Origin: CBFHSD01 sp965658375
GTDB lineage: Bacteria; Bacteroidota; Bacteroidia; Flavobacteriales_G; Salibacteraceae
Assembly: GCA_965658375.1 (NCBI GenBank)
Contig: CBFHSD010000003.1
Coordinates: 1 to 64,000, forward strand
Direction of reading: 5' to 3'
Length of the DNA: 64,000 bases
In this document: in pieces, positions 54,070 through 62,338 of the stretch
Layout: each line of letters opens with the position of its first letter
Numbering within the stretch: the first letter of the stretch is position 1
Notes under the pieces: model-generated
Database searches by the model: none
Seen by the model: only the letters and a program-made list of their open reading frames with translations
What the model was told of the DNA's origin: nothing
Position numbers and translations under genes: made by a program

Positions 54070-54540
54070 TTAACTCTTTAACCAAGCACCAACCATCCAG
54101 TTGGTTTTTTCCAAGTTACTGATCATGGGTGTGAGTAAATCGTTGGTTCCTTCATCATCAGATTGCCCAGCTACTTCAACTGCTTGCCCAAGCAAATGCA
54201 AAAGGCTGATATGGTCATGGTAGATCATTTCCATTATTTCTCTCCCATTGTATTTCTTTGTCTTTGGCTCTATGGACGAAGTCTCTAAATACTCTTTAAA
54301 GCTATGCAGAGGTTCGCCCCCAAGGGTAAGAATACGCTCTGCCAATGCATCAATCTGCAAGGCAGCATCGTTGTACCAATTTTCAAACTGAACGTGAAGT
54401 TCAAAGAAATTTTCGCCCTTTATGTTCCAATGAAATCCTCTTAGGTTTTGGTAAAACACTTGATATGCTGCTAGAGAATCGTTTAACTTGATAATGATTC
54501 GTTCCCTTTCTGAATCGGGAATTTGCACGGTCGGTTTCAT
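54070..54540 (-). CDS. dps: Dps-family DNA-protecting ferritin
   Basis: 156 residues from ATG 54540 (MKPTVQIPDSERERIIIKLN); the frame runs upstream without a better start. The ferroxidase motif lies in RGFHWNIKGENFFELHVQFENWYNDAALQIDALAERI. Stores iron and consumes hydrogen peroxide, protecting DNA. A good promoter (TTTG-N20-TAGTTTTG) lies in the gap to the divergent oxyR gene, and OxyR control is expected. Confidence 0.94.
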   Translation of the reverse strand: MKPTVQIPDSERERIIIKLNDSLAAYQVFYQNLRGFHWNIKGENFFELHVQFENWYNDAALQIDALAERILTLGGEPLHSFKEYLETSSIEPKTKKYNGREIMEMIYHDHISLLHLLGQAVEVAGQSDDEGTNDLLTPMISNLEKTNWMVGAWLKS

Positions 54541-54557
54541 ATAATTATTTGTTTCCT

Positions 54558-54589
54558 CAAAACTACACATCAATAGAGTATAAATCAAA
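54558..54589 (-). promoter_or_regulatory. Promoter of dps
   Basis: On the minus strand TTTG (54586-54589), 20 nt spacer, TAGTTTTG (54558-54565); 17 nt before the dps ATG. An exact match to the Bacteroidota consensus. Confidence 0.65.
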
Positions 54590-54621
54590 TTGAATAAAAA
54601 TATATTCCCATTAAAAATAGT

Positions 54622-54629
54622 TATGTTTG
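54622..54629 (+). promoter_or_regulatory. -7 element 4 nt before the oxyR start codon (leaderless candidate)
   Basis: TATGTTTG ends 4 nt before the ATG at 54634. Only 56 nt from the dps -7 element on the other strand, so one OxyR site could serve both. Confidence 0.55.
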
Positions 54630-54633
54630 CCGC

Positions 54634-55578
54634 ATGACACTCATACAACTCGAATATATTTTAGCTATTGCCAACTACGGATCTTTTGTAGAAGCAGCAA
54701 ACAGTTGCCACGTAACTCAGCCAGCTTTAACCACTCAAGTAAAAAATTTAGAGCGCGAATTAGACATTGTAATCTTTGATAGAACGCGCAAGCCCATTGT
54801 ACCTACAGAAATTGGATCACAAATCATCAACAGGGCCCAAGAAGTGGTGATGATGTCGAAATCAATACCCGATTTGGTGTTGGAATACAATGCTGATGTA
54901 AAAGGAGATTTGAAGCTAGGTATCATCCCAACTGTGTCTTCTTATTTGGTTCCTAAATTCATCAACCGATTCAACAAATATCATCCAGATGTGAATGTGA
55001 ATGTGCAGGAAGAAATAACAGAACAAGTTATTGCGCGCTTAAAAAATGGGGAACTCGATGCAGGGATTATAGCCACTCCTGTAGATACCAAAGGCATCGT
55101 TACCATCCCCTTATATTATGAGAAGTTTTACGCCTATTTGGCCAAATCGCACCCATTGTTCCATCAATCCAGCATTTCTGCTGATGATCTTGTTGCAGAA
55201 GATGTGTGGTTGCTAAAAGAGGGAAACTGTTTCAGAGATCAAGTGCTGAATTTGTGTTCACCAGATCTGGAAGAGGAATTCAAGGGGCACTTTAAATATG
55301 AAAGCCATTCTATTGAAGCACTGAAAACAATAGTGAATGTGAAAAACGGCTTAACATTGGTTCCTGAGTTAGCGTTGACTGATCAAGATAGAGAAGATCA
55401 AATTGTTAAACCCTTGTCCGATACTAATCCCGTGCGCGAAATAAGCATTGTAGTCAACCGTCAATTTCTAAAGAAAAGACTGATTGATAGCCTTGCTGAA
55501 ACCATTAAAGAGTCTATGCCAGAGCACATGTTGGATGCTAAAAAACAAGAAATTATAGATCCACTGGTAAAGGTGTAG
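54634..55578 (+). CDS. oxyR: OxyR-type LysR regulator of peroxide response
   Basis: 314 residues. N-terminal HTH (MTLIQLEYILAIANYGSFVEAANSCHVTQPALTTQVKNLE) and a LysR substrate domain. The redox cysteines are C199 and C208 in KEGNCFRDQVLNLC, exactly the E. coli OxyR positions and spacing. Activated by disulfide formation with hydrogen peroxide. Divergent from dps with a 93-nt shared control region. Confidence 0.93.
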   Translation: MTLIQLEYILAIANYGSFVEAANSCHVTQPALTTQVKNLERELDIVIFDRTRKPIVPTEIGSQIINRAQEVVMMSKSIPDLVLEYNADVKGDLKLGIIPTVSSYLVPKFINRFNKYHPDVNVNVQEEITEQVIARLKNGELDAGIIATPVDTKGIVTIPLYYEKFYAYLAKSHPLFHQSSISADDLVAEDVWLLKEGNCFRDQVLNLCSPDLEEEFKGHFKYESHSIEALKTIVNVKNGLTLVPELALTDQDREDQIVKPLSDTNPVREISIVVNRQFLKKRLIDSLAETIKESMPEHMLDAKKQEIIDPLVKV

Positions 55579-55599
55579 GCATTACTCCATCTTTGATTC

Positions 55600-55607
55600 T
55601 ATTTTTG
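55600..55607 (+). promoter_or_regulatory. Candidate -7 element of cysS
   Basis: TATTTTTG, 19 nt before the cysS ATG. Confidence 0.4.
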
Positions 55608-55626
55608 CCGCTAAATCTTTACAACA

Positions 55627-57114
55627 ATGCCAAATACATTGCACATTTACAATTCACTAACCGGCAAAAAAGAAGCGTTTGAACCCATTAATGCGCCTTT
55701 TGTAGGCATGTACACATGTGGGCCAACCGTTTACAGTGATGTACACCTTGGCAATTGCCGCACCTTCATCAGCTTTGATATGGTGTTCCGCTATTTGATA
55801 CACCTTGGTTTTAAGGTGCGTTACGTGCGTAACATTACAGATGCCGGACACTTGGAGAATGATGCAGATGAGGGCGAAGATAAAATTGCAAAAAAAGCAC
55901 GTGTTGAACAGTTAGAACCAATGGAGATTGTGCAACGCTATACGGTAGATTTTCACAAGATTCTTCAGCAGTTCAACAACCTTCCACCAAGTATAGAACC
56001 TACAGCAACGGGACATATCATAGAGCAAATTGAAATGATTAAATCCATTATAGACCAAGGTTTGGGCTATGAGGTAAATGGATCGGTGTATTTTGATGTG
56101 CCCAAATACAATGAGACATTTAAAGACAGCTATGGCGAACTTTCTGGCAGAAAGTTAGATGACTTGATACATGGCACAAGAGCCCTTGATGGCCAAAGCG
56201 AAAAGCGCAGCCCACAAGACTTTGCGCTTTGGAAAAATGCCTCGCCACAACACATTATGCGCTGGCCTTCTCCATGGGGAATTGGTTTTCCAGGATGGCA
56301 TTTAGAGTGTTCTGTAATGAGCACCAAATACTTGGGCGAAGAATTTGACATACACGGTGGAGGAATGGACTTGAAATTCCCACACCATGAAGCAGAAATA
56401 GCGCAATGTACAGCGGCTCACCATAAATCTCCAGTGAAGTATTGGCTGCATGGAAACATGCTCACCCTCAACGGTGCTCGTATGAGTAAATCTACAGGGA
56501 ACACCTTGTTACCTAGAGAATTGTTTACCGGTGATACAGACAAACTTGAAAAAGGCTACCACCCTGTAGCCGTTCGCTTTTTCATTTTGCAAGCCCATTA
56601 TAGAAGTACCTTAGACTTTAGTTCTGAAGCATTAAATGCGGCAGAAAAAGGCTTCCAGCGCTTAATGAAAGCTTATGCTCTGCTACCGAATTTAAACTCA
56701 GGCGACAAGACTACTGGCTTCGACATTCAGGCATTTGCCGAAAAAGCATACATGGCAATGAATGACGATTTCAATACTCCTGTATTGATCTCTCACCTTT
56801 TTGATGCCGCTAAGTTTATACAATCTGTAGGGCAAGGAAAAAACAGCATTTCAACAACAGATTGGGAAGAATTGACTTCTCTCATGAAGGGTTTTATAGA
56901 AAATGTCTTGGGACTTTACATCGTAGATGAAGATGGCCAAGCCACAGACAACGGGGTTGTAGATGGCTTAATGGATCAAATGATTGACTTGCGCAAACGT
57001 GCTCGTCAAAACAAAGACTTTGACACCTCTGATAGAATTAGAGACAATTTGGCTCAATTGGGCATAGTGCTAAAAGATGGCGCTGCTGGAACCGATTGGG
57101 AAATGAAGGGATAA
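55627..57114 (+). CDS. cysS: Cysteine--tRNA ligase
   Basis: 495 residues. Zinc/catalytic site MYTCGPTVYSDVHLGNCRTF (HIGH variant HLGN), GWHLECSVMS, HHEAEIAQ and the KMSKS motif ARMSKSTGN. Charges tRNA-Cys. The tadA ATG follows three bases after its stop. Confidence 0.97.
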   Translation: MPNTLHIYNSLTGKKEAFEPINAPFVGMYTCGPTVYSDVHLGNCRTFISFDMVFRYLIHLGFKVRYVRNITDAGHLENDADEGEDKIAKKARVEQLEPMEIVQRYTVDFHKILQQFNNLPPSIEPTATGHIIEQIEMIKSIIDQGLGYEVNGSVYFDVPKYNETFKDSYGELSGRKLDDLIHGTRALDGQSEKRSPQDFALWKNASPQHIMRWPSPWGIGFPGWHLECSVMSTKYLGEEFDIHGGGMDLKFPHHEAEIAQCTAAHHKSPVKYWLHGNMLTLNGARMSKSTGNTLLPRELFTGDTDKLEKGYHPVAVRFFILQAHYRSTLDFSSEALNAAEKGFQRLMKAYALLPNLNSGDKTTGFDIQAFAEKAYMAMNDDFNTPVLISHLFDAAKFIQSVGQGKNSISTTDWEELTSLMKGFIENVLGLYIVDEDGQATDNGVVDGLMDQMIDLRKRARQNKDFDTSDRIRDNLAQLGIVLKDGAAGTDWEMKG

Positions 57115-57117
57115 GCG

Positions 57118-57561
57118 ATGATTGAAGTATATAGCGATGATCATTTCATGCGCCACGCCTTGCGCGAAGCAGAAGCAGCCTTAGCCAAAGATGAAGTACC
57201 TGTGGGTGCGGTAATTGTGGCTAACAACCGCATTATTGCTCGTGCGCACAACCTTACTGAAGCATTGACGGATGTTACTGCACATGCCGAGATGCAAGCC
57301 TTTACATCTGCATCAGAGAATCTAGGAAGCAAATACCTGCAAGACTGTACCTTGTATGTTACTTTAGAGCCCTGTATGATGTGCTCTGGCGCAGCTTATT
57401 GGACACAGATAGGAAGAGTGGTGTATGGCGCAAGTGACCCTAAAAGAGGGTGTGCAGAGAAAGAAGGTTCATTACACCCAAAAACAACGGTGACAAGAGG
57501 TGTTCTCGCTTTCGAGTGCGCACAGATTTTACAAGAATTTTTCAAACAAAAACGATCTTAA
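57118..57561 (+). CDS. tadA: tRNA adenosine(34) deaminase-like nucleoside deaminase
   Basis: 147 residues. Zinc site H56-A-E58 in TAHAEMQAF with catalytic Glu, and C86/C89 in LEPCMMCSGA. The spacing and GASDPKRGCAEKEGSLH segment fit TadA, which makes inosine at the wobble base of tRNA-Arg; guanine deaminase is the alternative. Cotranscribed with cysS. Confidence 0.92.
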   Translation: MIEVYSDDHFMRHALREAEAALAKDEVPVGAVIVANNRIIARAHNLTEALTDVTAHAEMQAFTSASENLGSKYLQDCTLYVTLEPCMMCSGAAYWTQIGRVVYGASDPKRGCAEKEGSLHPKTTVTRGVLAFECAQILQEFFKQKRS

Positions 57562-57590
57562 TTCGTAGTTAATATCAAAACCAAATAGAT

Positions 57591-58001
57591 ATGTATCCTC
57601 CTGAAATAGTAGCTCCAATGAAAGCCGAACTCAACAATGTTGGGTTTGAGCAATTGAAATCTGCACAAGAAGTAGATGAGAATATGAAGAACCAAGGCAC
57701 CACTATGGTGGTGGTAAACTCGGTATGTGGTTGTGCTGCAGGTAACGCCCGTCCAGGGGTTATTTCTTCATTAGAACATGATAAGAAACCAGCTCATTTA
57801 ACCACAGTATTTGCTGGGGTAGAAAAAGAAGCTACCGACCAAGCACGTAAGTACATGTTGCCTTACCCTCCATCTTCGCCAAGCATAGCTTTGTTTAAAG
57901 ATGGCAAATTGGTTCACATGTTAGAAAGACATCATATCGAAAATGCAACGGCAGATATGATTTCTGAAAACTTGAAAGCAGCATACAACGAATTCTGCTA
58001 A
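57591..58001 (+). CDS. BrxA/BrxB family bacilliredoxin
   Basis: 136 residues. C46-G-C48 in NSVCGCAAGNARPGV is the bacilliredoxin CGC site (YphP/YqiW family). MYPPEIVAPM is the conserved N-terminus. It removes bacillithiol or other low-molecular-weight thiols from proteins. It lies close to oxyR/dps, consistent with redox stress. A terminator follows. Confidence 0.94.
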   Translation: MYPPEIVAPMKAELNNVGFEQLKSAQEVDENMKNQGTTMVVVNSVCGCAAGNARPGVISSLEHDKKPAHLTTVFAGVEKEATDQARKYMLPYPPSSPSIALFKDGKLVHMLERHHIENATADMISENLKAAYNEFC

Positions 58002-58025
58002 TCAATAATTGACATTCAACTCAGA

Positions 58026-58055
58026 AGCCTCTTCAGCAATGAAGGGGCTTTTTTT
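58026..58055 (+). terminator. Terminator of the cysS-tadA-bacilliredoxin unit
   Basis: AGCCTCTTCA / TGAAGGGGCT (one G-T pair) with loop GCAA and seven T. Confidence 0.88.
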
Positions 58056-58126
58056 GGCACTGAGCAAAAGCACCACTTATAAGAACCCCATCTTTTCATT
58101 ACATTGACTTCGAAAGCCTCATTCAC

Positions 58127-58474
58127 CTAGCTCAAAACTTCTTTCATCGCTTCAACAGATGCTTTAGAATTGCCAACCACAACTTGGTCTTCCATCAATA
58201 ATACGGGGCGTTTGAGAAAAGTGTACTCGTCTACAATCAAAGCTTTCATATCTTCTTCAGAAAGGTTTTTCTCTTTCAAACCCATGCTCTTGTACTTCTG
58301 TGCGCGCTTGCTAAAAAGCGCTTCGTAAGACCCTGCTAAAGCCTGCATAGCTTCCACTTCACCGTTGGTCATGGGTGCGGTTTTAATTTCGCGCAGTTCT
58401 ACACCATCCAATGGGAGTTCTTGCATAATGCGCTTGCATGTGCTGCATGTATTCAAGTAAAAAAACTTTTTCAT
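58127..58474 (-). CDS. ArsC/Spx family thioredoxin-fold protein
   Basis: 115 residues. C10-S-T-C13 in YLNTCSTCKRIMQEL; the Spx/ArsC features FLKRPVLLMEDQVVVG (cis-Pro with preceding Arg) are present. May be an arsenate reductase or a Spx-like redox regulator; no ars operon is present here. The -7 element lies 4 nt before the start codon. Confidence 0.88.
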   Translation of the reverse strand: MKKFFYLNTCSTCKRIMQELPLDGVELREIKTAPMTNGEVEAMQALAGSYEALFSKRAQKYKSMGLKEKNLSEEDMKALIVDEYTFLKRPVLLMEDQVVVGNSKASVEAMKEVLS

Positions 58475-58478
58475 GAAA

Positions 58479-58486
58479 CAAACATA
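58479..58486 (-). promoter_or_regulatory. -7 element 4 nt before the start of the ArsC-like gene (leaderless candidate)
   Basis: TATGTTTG on the minus strand, then TTTC and the ATG at 58474. Confidence 0.55.
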
Positions 58487-58550
58487 AGTTCATCACACCT
58501 TATGGGCTTTCATCCGTTTAAAAATTGATAGACTTGTAGTCCCTAAGGAC

Positions 58551-59639
58551 ATGGCAAAGAAAAAACGAAATAAATCGGCCGTAAGGCAATTGTTAGATCC
58601 AAAACGCATTGCTATTCCCATAGTCATTGGTTTGGGGGTAGCTACCTATTTCTTGCTCACTGGCATAGACTTTTCTGCCTTTGAATCGGTTGATTTTGGA
58701 TGGTGGTCTGGCTTCATGCTTTTTTGCGCTTTAATCATGGTGATTCTGAGAGACCTAGGCTACATGCTGCGTTTGCGCATTCTTTCGGGCAAAAGCATTT
58801 CGTGGCGCAATGTCTTTGATGACATCATGTTGTGGGAGTTCTCATCTGCCGTAACTCCTTCTGTGGTTGGCGGCTCTGGCGTAGCCATTTTCATCCTGAA
58901 TAAAGAAGACCTCAGCATTGGCAAATCTACCGCTATAGTTATGACAACCGCCATGTTAGACGAACTCTTCTATGTTGTAATGGTTCCTATACTCTTTCTA
59001 GCCGTTGGCGGAGCAGAACTCTTCCCTAGCAATGTTGGCGAAATTGAACTCCTTGGCAAAATGTGGGGAGTTAAAGAAGTGTTTTGGATTGGCTTTGGCT
59101 TCATCTTATTGCTCATCAGCATCATCGTATTCGGCATCTTTATCAGTCCGCAAAAACTAAAAAGTGCATTGAGCGCCATTTTCTCTTTGCCCATTCTCAA
59201 ACGCTGGAAAAAAGGGGCTCTTGAAACAGGAGATGAAATTGTAATTACAAGCAATGAACTCAAAGGCAAACCCATTGGTTTCTGGTTCGCGGCATTCATT
59301 ACCACAGCGCTCTCTTGGACAGCCCGCTATTTGGTTGTCAACTTTTTATTAATGGCCTTTACAGGGCTCTCTTTTGCAGACAACCTCATGATTCTCGCTA
59401 GACAACTCATCATGTGGGTAATCATGCTCATTTCTCCAACCCCTGGCGGAGAGGGCATTGCGCAATTGGCCTTTGAATCTTTCTTAGCGGATTTTACTCC
59501 CCTTGGCTTAGCTGCGGCATTGGCTATTCTCTGGCGACTCTTTACTTACTATCCTTACTTATTTTTGGGTGCTGTAATTTTACCCAATTGGATACAACGG
59601 GTGTATTTAAAACGCAAACTCATTACTTTTAAATCATAA
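58551..59639 (+). CDS. Flippase-like membrane protein (lysylphosphatidylglycerol synthase TM region, YbhN)
   Basis: 362 residues, about eight membrane spans. RDLGYMLRLRILSGK, the conserved VTPSVVGGSGVAIFIL and SPTPGGEGIAQLAFESFL motifs of the UPF0104/LPG_synthase_TM family are present. No MprF catalytic domain is fused. Likely lipid or polyprenyl transport. First gene of a four-gene operon (gap 22 nt). Confidence 0.88.
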   Translation: MAKKKRNKSAVRQLLDPKRIAIPIVIGLGVATYFLLTGIDFSAFESVDFGWWSGFMLFCALIMVILRDLGYMLRLRILSGKSISWRNVFDDIMLWEFSSAVTPSVVGGSGVAIFILNKEDLSIGKSTAIVMTTAMLDELFYVVMVPILFLAVGGAELFPSNVGEIELLGKMWGVKEVFWIGFGFILLLISIIVFGIFISPQKLKSALSAIFSLPILKRWKKGALETGDEIVITSNELKGKPIGFWFAAFITTALSWTARYLVVNFLLMAFTGLSFADNLMILARQLIMWVIMLISPTPGGEGIAQLAFESFLADFTPLGLAAALAILWRLFTYYPYLFLGAVILPNWIQRVYLKRKLITFKS

Positions 59640-59661
59640 ACCACTAGATAAAAAGAACAAT

Positions 59662-60819
59662 ATGGACACAACAGATAAAGGATTTGGAACAAAAGCCATT
59701 CACGGGGGCTTAGAACCCGATGCAAGTACAGGAGCCATTATGACTCCTATTTACCAAACATCTACCTACGTACAAGACGGAGTGGGAAACCACAAAGGCT
59801 ATGAATACTCAAGAACGCAAAACCCAACACGCCATGCGCTTGAGAAGAACTTAGCAGCTATTGAAAACGGAAAATTTGGAGCCGCTTTTGGCTCTGGTTT
59901 GGCAGCAATTGATTGTGTGATCAAAATGCTGAACCCTGGAGATGAAGTAATCTCTACCAACGATTTGTATGGTGGTTCTTACCGCATCTTCAAAACCATC
60001 TTCGAAAAGTACGGCATCAAATTTCACTTTGTTGGCATGGGAGATCCTGCGGCAGTTGAGGCATTGGTAAATGAAAATACCAAACTTATTTGGGTAGAAA
60101 CACCAACCAACCCAATGATGAATATTATTGACATCAAAGCCATGTCGGCCATTGCCAAAAAGGCAGGTGCTTTGCTTGGTGTAGACAACACCTTTGCCTC
60201 TCCATACTTACAAAACCCATTAGATTTAGGAGCTGATATCGTTATGCATTCAGTAACCAAATACCTTGGTGGCCACAGCGATGTTGTGATGGGCGTCTTG
60301 GTGATGAACGATGAAGCTATTGCCAATGAGGTGTACCGCATCCAAAACTCAAGTGGAGCCGTTTGTGGACCACAAGACTCCTTCTTGGTATTGCGCGGAA
60401 TAAAAACGCTTCACCTACGCATGCAACGCCATAGCGAAAATGGAAGAGCCGTTGCCACTTGGTTAAAAGACCAAGCAAAAGTAGATAAGGTATATTGGCC
60501 AGGCTTCGAAGATCATACCAATCATAAAGTAGCAAAAGCACAAATGCGCGATTTTGGAGGGATGATTTCCTTCACCTTAAAAGGAAATAAACTGGAAGAT
60601 GCCTTAGCCATTGTGGCAAAGGTGAGAGTGTTCTCATTGGCAGAATCTTTAGGCGGAGTAGAATCATTGATTGGGCATCCCGCAACAATGACACATGCCG
60701 CTATACCAAAAGAAGAACGCGAAAAATCTGGTGTCGTAGATTCACTCATCAGAATGAGTGTTGGTGTAGAAGATGCCAATGATTTGATTCAAGACCTAAA
60801 CCAAGCACTCAACTGCTAA
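59662..60819 (+). CDS. Cystathionine gamma-synthase/lyase family PLP enzyme
   Basis: 385 residues. YEYSRTQNPTRHALEKNLAAIE, FGSGLAAIDCVIKML, the PLP lysine in HSVTKYLGGHSDVVMG and FSLAESLGGVESLIGHPATMTHA are the family signatures. Interconverts homocysteine and cysteine through cystathionine; whether synthase (MetB) or lyase (MccB) cannot be fixed from sequence. Three nt before the RCK gene. Confidence 0.93.
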   Translation: MDTTDKGFGTKAIHGGLEPDASTGAIMTPIYQTSTYVQDGVGNHKGYEYSRTQNPTRHALEKNLAAIENGKFGAAFGSGLAAIDCVIKMLNPGDEVISTNDLYGGSYRIFKTIFEKYGIKFHFVGMGDPAAVEALVNENTKLIWVETPTNPMMNIIDIKAMSAIAKKAGALLGVDNTFASPYLQNPLDLGADIVMHSVTKYLGGHSDVVMGVLVMNDEAIANEVYRIQNSSGAVCGPQDSFLVLRGIKTLHLRMQRHSENGRAVATWLKDQAKVDKVYWPGFEDHTNHKVAKAQMRDFGGMISFTLKGNKLEDALAIVAKVRVFSLAESLGGVESLIGHPATMTHAAIPKEEREKSGVVDSLIRMSVGVEDANDLIQDLNQALNC

Positions 60820-60822
60820 GTC

Positions 60823-61515
60823 ATGGGTAGATATGCAGTAATAGGGCTAGGAACTTTTGGTATGGCAATCGCTCGAAAATTGAGCGAACGCGGAGCCGAA
60901 GTCATGGCCATTGACAATGATGTAAATCACATACAAACCATCAAAGACGATGTTGCTTATGCCGTAACATTAGATTCAACAGACATGAAGGCTTTGGAAA
61001 CTCAAGGCATTCAAAATCTAGATGCGGTAGTAGTAGCCATTGGCGAAAACTTTGAAGCTTTACTGCTTACGGTTGTATATTTAAAAGAGTTGAACGTGCC
61101 GCGCATTATTGCCAGAGCCAGTGGTGAGCAGCAACGAATGATTCTCGAAAAATTGGGGGTAAAAGAAATTCTTTCTCCTGAAGATGAGGTAGGAACAGTA
61201 GTAGCAGAAAGCCTATTGAACCCTAACATTCTTTCATCTTTGCAATTGCCCGATGACTACGAAATTGTGGAAATGAAACCTCCTACCAAAATCATCAACA
61301 AGTCTTTAGAAATTGTGGGGATGCGCGACAAGTACAAACTGACCGTGATTACCATAAAAAGAGAATTTGAAGAGGTGGTGAATGGAGAAACAAGGCGTGA
61401 AAAACACGTTTTGGGCGTACCTTCAAGCGACACTCAAATTGAAGCAAGTGATACCATTATGGTATTTGGACAAGTCAAAGACATTGAGAAATTTTGCGAT
61501 ATCAACAGAGCATGA
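60823..61515 (+). CDS. Potassium uptake RCK protein (TrkA/KtrA family)
   Basis: 230 residues. N-terminal NAD(P)-binding RCK fold (YAVIGLGTFGMAIARKLSERG, VMAIDNDV) and C-terminal TrkA_C domain (KLTVITIKREFEE, LEASDTIMVFG-like). Gates a Ktr/Trk potassium channel, but no ktrB/trkH lies in the window. The stop overlaps the SDR start (ATGA). Confidence 0.93.
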   Translation: MGRYAVIGLGTFGMAIARKLSERGAEVMAIDNDVNHIQTIKDDVAYAVTLDSTDMKALETQGIQNLDAVVVAIGENFEALLLTVVYLKELNVPRIIARASGEQQRMILEKLGVKEILSPEDEVGTVVAESLLNPNILSSLQLPDDYEIVEMKPPTKIINKSLEIVGMRDKYKLTVITIKREFEEVVNGETRREKHVLGVPSSDTQIEASDTIMVFGQVKDIEKFCDINRA

Positions 61516-62222
61516 ACCTCATATATATTACAGGAGCCAGCAGCGGCATAGGAAAAGCAGTAGCAGAATTACTTTTACAAACAGAAGAATGGGAAGTGAT
61601 TGGTCTCTCACGCAGATGCACGATAGAACATCCCAATTACACCCACCAAACCCTTGATCTTGCCTCCGCTCAGCAAGTGCACTTGTTTGAGTTTCAACCT
61701 CACGGCAATTATGAGCAAGTGGTGCTTTTCAATAATGCTGGAACCTTAGGCGGCATTAAGAAGATTGGCACTTCAGATGATGTAGCATTAGAAGAACTTT
61801 TCTTCATTAACACCATAGCGCCTGTAATTCTCAGCAATAAGTTTATTCGTCAGGATACAGAAAATGCTTTGATCATAAATGTAAGCTCAGGTGCAGGAAG
61901 CAGCGCCATTCCTGGATGGGCAGGCTACTGTGCTAGTAAAGCTGCCATCGACTTGTTTTCAGAAACAGTGGCCTTAGAACTTCAAGAGTCAGAATCAACG
62001 CTTCGTATTTTTAGCGTAGCACCTGGCGTAGTAGATTCTGCGATGCAAGGCGAAATCAGAAAAGCCACTGAAGACGATTTCAGTCGGGTAGACTATTTTA
62101 AATCACTCAAAGAGAATAATGAATTGGCTTCACCGCATGAAGTAGCTCTTAAATTCAAAAAAGTGATTGAGAATCCTTCAGATTTTAGCACATGCTTTTC
62201 TCTTCGAGATGTCTCTTTGTAG
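61512..62222 (+). CDS. Short-chain dehydrogenase/reductase (sepiapterin-reductase-like)
   Basis: 236 residues from ATG 61512; the earlier in-frame ATG lies inside the RCK gene. TGASSGIGKAVAEL is the cofactor motif, NNAGTLGG the second, and the catalytic set is Ser in NVSSGAGSSA with YCASKAA (Tyr-x3-Lys). Resembles sepiapterin reductase/YueD types. Substrate unknown. Last gene of the operon. Confidence 0.9.
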   Translation: MNLIYITGASSGIGKAVAELLLQTEEWEVIGLSRRCTIEHPNYTHQTLDLASAQQVHLFEFQPHGNYEQVVLFNNAGTLGGIKKIGTSDDVALEELFFINTIAPVILSNKFIRQDTENALIINVSSGAGSSAIPGWAGYCASKAAIDLFSETVALELQESESTLRIFSVAPGVVDSAMQGEIRKATEDDFSRVDYFKSLKENNELASPHEVALKFKKVIENPSDFSTCFSLRDVSL

Positions 62223-62243
62223 ACACAATCTTTCCTCTAATTC

Positions 62244-62275
62244 TTTGACGACCAAGCTTTATTCAATTACTTTTG
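62244..62275 (+). promoter_or_regulatory. Promoter of the M43 metalloprotease gene
   Basis: TTTG (62244-62247), 20 nt spacer, TACTTTTG (62268-62275): exact consensus. The leader to ATG 62339 carries CTTGC...GCAAG and a further GCAAGG copy. Confidence 0.65.
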
Positions 62276-62338
62276 GAAGCCTTGCTGATTTTTAGGCAAG
62301 TTTTTCAACCCTGCCTTTCGCGCAAGGTCAAAATATTT

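Noticed and set aside
54541..54648. N-terminal extension of Dps across the promoter region
   Set aside because: It crosses both promoters and the oxyR start; ATG 54540 gives a normal Dps.
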